A stretch of DNA of 24,577 nt. It comes from Byssochlamys sp. IMV 00236 (taxonomy: Eukaryota; Ascomycota; Eurotiomycetes; Eurotiales; Thermoascaceae). The notes below the pieces were generated by a model. The model made no database searches. It was not told the DNA's origin and was given only the letters and a program-made list of their open reading frames with translations. Both the position numbers and the translations under genes were made by a program. The number at the start of each line of letters is the position of its first letter. Position 1 is the stretch's first letter. Of this stretch, positions 20,234-24,577 are shown in pieces. The DNA lies in the NCBI GenBank assembly GCA_001931875.2, contig MSJH02000098.1, positions 1 to 24,577 on the forward strand, given 5' to 3'.

Positions 20234-21602
20234 ATGACTATGCAATCTGTGGGGCCTTCAGGTAATTCTCTATCTAATGGTGAATAGACAGGGAGAGCAA
20301 TAGATTACTAATTCAGTCTCATGTTTAGGCTTTTATAATGTGCCTGCAACAAAGTGCTTAATTCTATTTATTGGAACAATATCTGTTTTGGCTTCTATTT
20401 TTGGCTTAAAGCAACACTTTCATCTACAACTCACACCCCATATAACGGTTCATCATCAAGTATGTAATGTCTTTTTATTCATTAAAGAAACTTTTGCTAA
20501 CCATTTTACTAGTTTTCAAGATTGTTTCTATCGCATGTTGCATTTAGCAGTTCAGGGGATTTCCTTTTTGGCTCAATTATCTTGTATTCTATGCGCATAA
20601 TAGAAAGACAATATGGAACATCAAAATATACGGTAATTATAGTATATTAACAGCACAGTATATTCTCTTATTTCAAAAACAAAGGCTTTTTTATTTATCA
20701 CAACCATTATATCGACGATATTAGAGGTAGTTATGTTGATAGTAGGAGGGAGAATTGGATTGAAGAGTATACCTAGTGGACCGTAAGTGGATATATCGAT
20801 AACCTAAGAGAGAGAGAGAAAGAGAGAAACTTATGTATATATATATATGCAGCTATGCGATCATATTTGCCATCTTGTATCAGTATTATCGAGTGATCCC
20901 AGTGACATATAGATTCAGAATATTTGGAATTGTCATGACCGATAAACTATTTCTGTATGTCTTGGCAGCTCAATTGGCATGTTCAAGGCTACTACAGACA
21001 CTAGTGCCGTCAATATGTGGACTGCTATCTAGTGCAATTTATAGAACAGATGTTGCAAATATCAAACAATGGAGGTTCCCGAAAAGTGTACAGTTTTTAG
21101 CAAGTCGATTCATCTTGCCATTCTTTACATCTTCACCTAATCCTCGATCTTCTACTACAGTGCCAATCCAGCGTCCTATTATTACTAGCCTTAGCTCTGT
21201 AGATAATATTTTAGCTAATGGATTGATGAATAGAAGAAACAATACAGCCACAAATACAAATGAAACAATAGCAAGTGCAAGGTCTTCACTTGCTGCTGAA
21301 GGCTCCTCTTCTGTTAGGGTAAAGTTTGTTTTGGTTTAAGTCGCTGGAAGTTAATGTATATTTTTTTCCTTTAGGAGTACCTAGATACAATTACAGGCAG
21401 AGATGTAGTAGGCTCTGATCTGGAACCACCTTCTCCAGAATACACCAGAATCCTCATGACAATGTTCCCTGATCATCCAAGAGAAACAATCACAAGAGCG
21501 CTATCCTCAGCGCATAATGACTTGAATCGAGCTGTTGAAATTATGCTAAGCACGCCTTCTCCAGCTGGTGAAAGTAGTAGTAGTAGTAATAATCGTCGTT
21601 AG
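20234..21602 (+). CDS. dsc2: Dsc2/UBAC2-like rhomboid-fold ER protein with C-terminal UBA/CUE domain
   Basis: Proteins of this type are inactive rhomboid-like ER membrane proteins of ubiquitin-ligase complexes; in fungi Dsc2 is part of the Dsc E3 ligase that acts in SREBP cleavage or membrane-protein degradation. Six exons: 20234–20261, 20317–20459, 20513–20632, 20685–20782, 20853–21318, 21375–21602 (360 aa). The N-terminal GFYNVPATKCLILFIG, then FHLQLTPHI, IIERQYGTSKY and a series of hydrophobic segments match the UBAC2/Dsc2 pattern. The glycine-rich G-R-G-type region (VGGRIGLKSIPSGP) follows. I see no rhomboid catalytic GxSG serine. Residues 306–350 form a UBA/CUE-like three-helix domain (YTRILMTMFPDHP, then NDLNRAVEIML), for ubiquitin binding. 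Intron 1 has a TACTAAT branch site and intron 2 CTAAC. Assignment to Dsc2 rather than UBAC2 is inference. Confidence 0.85.
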
Positions 21603-22127
21603 AATTAGTATCAAATGTAATATACAGCGTTTTTGAAATGCAAAGTTGGGCAGCCTGGTGTATGTGTGTAAAAATCAAAGTCGCGCTCCAGGAGTGTAAA
21701 TTCAAAAAATAAACATTGCCATACTGATGTATAAACCTTGGCGTGTTCTTTTGAGGATATGCATATAAAGCGCGCTAATGGTTTGACCTCCTTGTTTTCC
21801 TTGGAATTTCCTTTTATTCCTCAATTTTATATAAAATGAAAAAGACGCGATATTATTGATAAGGGCAGTTCCTATGACAACTCCGAAATTATTACTCTCA
21901 TCAATGTCAACACTGCACGCTACCATAGTAGGCTTATATAATCAATCTCTCCGTGATAATTGAGAATATAATGTACTGATCCATAGTTTATAATGCTTAT
22001 TATGCGCGTACATGTACAAAATTTAAAGAAAGACACGCGTACGCGCACTCTCAAAAATTATTTCAACGCGTAACACGGGGATTTTTTTTTTTCTTGATTT
22101 CCCTTTTTCTTACTCTGAAGCACAGCA
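21603..22127. other. intergenic region, POLD3 promoter
   Basis: No gene seen. It contains the 3' UTR of the Dsc2-like gene and the promoter of POLD3, with two ACGCGT boxes near the start codon and a T-rich stretch at 22082–22109. A minus-strand open frame at 21702–21926 has no recognisable features. Confidence 0.5.
22035..22071. promoter_or_regulatory. paired MCB (ACGCGT) sites before POLD3
   Basis: Two exact MluI cell-cycle boxes, at 22035–22040 and 22066–22071, with a near match ACGCGC directly after the first. They lie 57–93 bp before the POLD3 start codon. In yeasts ACGCGT is the binding site of MBF, which drives DNA-replication genes at G1/S. Use of the same site here is inferred from the motif and the gene's role. 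Confidence 0.6.
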
Positions 22128-23524
22128 ATGATAAATTATAAAGAGTTTTTGGATATTGCAGTCATTCAAGAGAATAAACCAGTATGTGCTTGAAAATAGA
22201 AAAGAGAGAGTGTTTATGTTTATTATACTTTTTTCATAGGTCACGTATAAGTTACTTGCTAGATCACTAGGAATTCATGTTCAGAATGCCAAACAGTAAG
22301 TCCACTAGATCTATTCACAAAACACAGTACCTCTAACTTGATTCACAACGAGAGCTTTGCAAGAATATTCAAAATCCAACAATAACCTTCATGTCATATA
22401 CTGCCTCATGGGTCAATCACTCAATAATGGCATGTGTATTCAATTAGTAAAAGAGGAGGATCTGGAGGGTAAACATTCAACATTAAACAAAAGTATACAA
22501 GGAGAAAACGTAAACTTTTTCTTTTCTTAGAAACCAAGAAGAAGTTTAAAAAGATCACCAACATGTACATTTATAGTATCTCTTCCTATTCTCTTGACGA
22601 CCTTTCGATGCTTTATATTGCTAATAAGGACACACCCAAGCTTTCTCTGGATGATCGTGTCAAGTGTGGTATATTGAAGTATCCCGTCAAATATAATAAG
22701 CCGGCTGCCAAAGACTTGCAGCCGCCTCCTCCTCCAGCAAAAACAAATGTACCACTTAGTAAACAACCAGTGATAGCAACACACAGTGCAACCAAAAGAA
22801 AAGGTATCTTTCCTCCAGATTCTTCTGATGCACCTTCTCCACCTTTGAAAAAAGCAGTAATAGAAAAGACACCGAAAAAGACTACCACAAAAGCAACAAG
22901 TAGCAGCAAATCTAAAAAGAATGAGAAACAAGTAAAGACAGCTCCTCCCAAAAAGACTGGAGGTGATGAAGGTGAGTGATGACTGATATCAAAACACAGG
23001 GCACAAGTTTAAATATGAATCAAATTAGCTGATTTAGAAAAACGTATGGCAAAGACAAGTCTCAAAGTAGAAGATATATTCTCAGATGATGATCAAGAAG
23101 AAGAGCCACAACAAGAAGAGGCACAACAACAACAAGATGAAGAGGATGTTGTCATGTTTGAAGCAGATGAGGATAATAAAGAAAAAGTGGAAGAAGAGCA
23201 TGAAGATGAAGAAACAATACCTGCTGAACCAGGAAAGATCAGAAGAAAGGTGCTCAAAAAGAAGACGACAACCAATGCTCGTGGCCATCTAGGTATGAAA
23301 GACATTTGCCATATACATAAGCAATGATTAATATTTCTTGTGTTATAGTGACTGAAGAAGTATGGGAATGGGAAACAGTTGATGTTCCACAGGAAGAAGT
23401 AACAAAAAAGAAGACACCAAAGCCAACAAAGTCAGCAAAGTCAGCACCTACAACCAATAAACCACCTGCGTCAAAGAAGATGGGCCAATCCAGCCTTCTT
23501 AGTTTCTTTGGAAAGAAACCATGA
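22128..23524 (+). CDS. POLD3: DNA polymerase delta subunit 3 (POLD3/Cdc27)
   Basis: This subunit links the polymerase delta core (through POLD2) with PCNA and is needed for processive lagging-strand synthesis and break-induced replication. Six exons: 22128–22181, 22240–22295, 22353–22468, 22531–22971, 23029–23292, 23349–23524 (368 aa). The N-terminal winged-helix part reads INYKEFLDIAVIQENKPVTY, then KLLARSLGIHVQNAKQALQEY and NLHVIYCLMG, as in the Cdc27 domain. The middle is low-complexity: Pro/Lys-rich with PPPPP, then acidic with EEEPQQEEAQQQQDEEDV. Near the end lie WEWETVDVP and the PCNA-interacting PIP box QSSLLSFF (residues 357–364) followed by GKKP and stop; the position at the extreme C-terminus is typical. 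Intron 2 has CTAAC. It ends 59 nt from the stop codon of the converging HDA1-like gene. Confidence 0.92.
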
Positions 23525-23583
23525 TTGTGTTTTATTTACATAGTTACAAAATAAAAATTATCCCTACAAATTCTTCTAATTAT

Positions 23584-24538
23584 CTACAGGCATGTCCAGA
23601 ATTCCTTTTGTATTTCTCTGACTTGCTCAATCGTCTCTATGCATTCTTTCTTGGGGGCAAGGTTGCTCGTGATGGGTGGAGGTGCATCACCCAATAAGAC
23701 ATTCATACATGCCAAAGCAGACATAGCTGTAGAATTAAGGTTATATCCACCTTCAAGAGCAATCGCCATTTTGCCATTATTGACAGATTTTAACATGTGT
23801 ACCATATGTGCATACCCAACCGGAGTCACTTTACATTGTCCAATGGGGTCATCTATGGCTGCATCAAAGCCAGCAGAAACTAAACTATGTGCTTAGCAAG
23901 ACATCATTGTGTATGTGTGAATATACTTCATATATTTACCAACTAGCAAATCAGGATTAAATTCCATAGAAATGGGTATAACGATTTCCCGAAAAGCATA
24001 AAGATAATCTGCATCCGTCATACCGCTACAAGGCCATGGGATGTTTACAGTTGTGCCCTTGCCCTTGCCATGCCCAGTATAGTCTGCCGCACCTTTTCTG
24101 CTGGATGGATAAAATGTTTTATCTTCGTATCTATGTAGGGATATATACAGCACATTAGGATCGCTTGAAAATATATTTTGAGTTCCATTGCCAAAGTGCA
24201 CATCCCTAACAAGATATTAGATCGATGCTTTTTTGTTCTGTATTTATGTTACCAATCCACAATGACCGTCTTCTTGACATTCAATTTTTTCATACAATGA
24301 TGGATAGCAACAGCTACATTGTTAAAAAGACAAAAGCCCATGGGAGCGTCATGTTCGGCGTGGTGCCCTGGAGGACGTATGATAGCGAATGCATTTCGAA
24401 TTTCATCTTTCACAAGGGCTTCCAGTAGTTCAATTAAGCTTCCAGCTGCATATAAAGCAGACTCAAAGGAGCTACTATTAAGATATACAGAATCATAAAC
24501 GTGTTCGAGTTCGATATACTGTGATCTTTTGTTGAATT
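23584..24538 (-). CDS. HDA1: class II histone deacetylase, HDA1-type (partial, 5' end beyond window)
   Basis: Removes acetyl groups from histone lysines with a catalytic zinc ion and represses genes. Visible exons on the minus strand: 24538–24253, 24205–23940, 23879–23584; the upstream exon(s) lie beyond position 24577, after an acceptor at 24539–24540 preceded by a T-run. Motifs in order: RPPGHHAEHDAPMGFCLFNN (active-site His pair), VIVDWDVHFGNGTQ (zinc-binding Asp and His), then HRYEDKTFYP, VNIPWPCSGM, VVSAGFDAAIDDP (second zinc Asp) and LEGGYN (transition-state side). The class II pattern is clear. Only the C-terminal ~283 residues are in the window. The protein stops about 40 residues after LEGGYN-ALAC, at the end of the catalytic domain; no Arb2-type C-terminal domain as in yeast Hda1 follows. 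Confidence 0.93.
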
Positions 24539-24577
24539 CTACAAAAAAAAAAAAAAAACATGTTGGTACATATAAGT

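Noticed and set aside
22527..23457. Long minus-strand open frames antisense to POLD3
   Set aside because: They are shadows of the low-complexity Lys/Glu/Pro-rich POLD3 exons and rich in Phe, Leu, Ser and Cys.
1..24577. CRISPR arrays, bacterial operons, plasmid or phage features
   Set aside because: Nothing of this kind is present; genes have spliceosomal introns and a eukaryotic tRNA, so the DNA is nuclear fungal.

Overview
The window looks like a piece of an early-diverging fungal genome, most likely Mucoromycota (Mucorales-type). It is AT-rich and carries many very short GT–AG introns, mostly 46–70 nt. Several introns have a recognisable CTAAC/CTAAT branch site. The proteins are fungal in kind: Tup1, Rxt3, an Hda1-type deacetylase, a HAL4/HAL5-type kinase, Mak16, a short fungal tropomyosin and a Dsc2/UBAC2-like protein. 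The species cannot be fixed from the sequence alone.

Layout. Positions 1–3660 are gene-poor. They hold fragments of a dispersed repeat with a conserved peptide, three decayed direct-repeat units, a tRNA-Asp(GUC) gene on the minus strand, and some decayed coding-like sequence. Then come an EAF-type (ELL-associated factor) gene (3661–4967, +), TUP1 (5192–7245, +), a small unrecognised ORF only 47 nt after TUP1 (7293–7571, +), MAK16 (7939–8931, −), a 1.4 kb gap, RXT3 (10378–12593, +), a short tropomyosin (12699–13190, −), a gap with the fourth repeat copy, and a HAL4/HAL5-like kinase (14606–16305, −). After a 3.9 kb gene-poor stretch follow a Dsc2/UBAC2-like ER protein (20234–21602, +), POLD3/Cdc27 (22128–23524, +), and the 3' part of an HDA1-type deacetylase that runs off the right edge (23584–24538, −).

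How the genes relate. Most are housekeeping or regulatory genes. Three belong to the same broad process: Tup1 (corepressor), Rxt3 (Rpd3L deacetylase subunit) and Hda1 (class II deacetylase) all act in histone-deacetylase-based repression. EAF (transcription elongation) and POLD3 (replication) are also nuclear. I rebuilt the exon structures by hand. For every complete multi-exon gene the exon sum is divisible by three and the phases agree, which supports the models: EAF 361 aa, Tup1 553, Mak16 257, Rxt3 616, tropomyosin 123, kinase 525, Dsc2-like 360, POLD3 368.

I did not find an obviously new system. The most unusual points are the 123-residue tropomyosin (about one actin period shorter than the 161-residue fungal form), the unidentified four-copy peptide repeat, the decayed repeat units beside the tRNA gene, a 75-bp element shared by two loci, paired MCB sites in front of POLD3, and a deacetylase that stops right after its catalytic domain.
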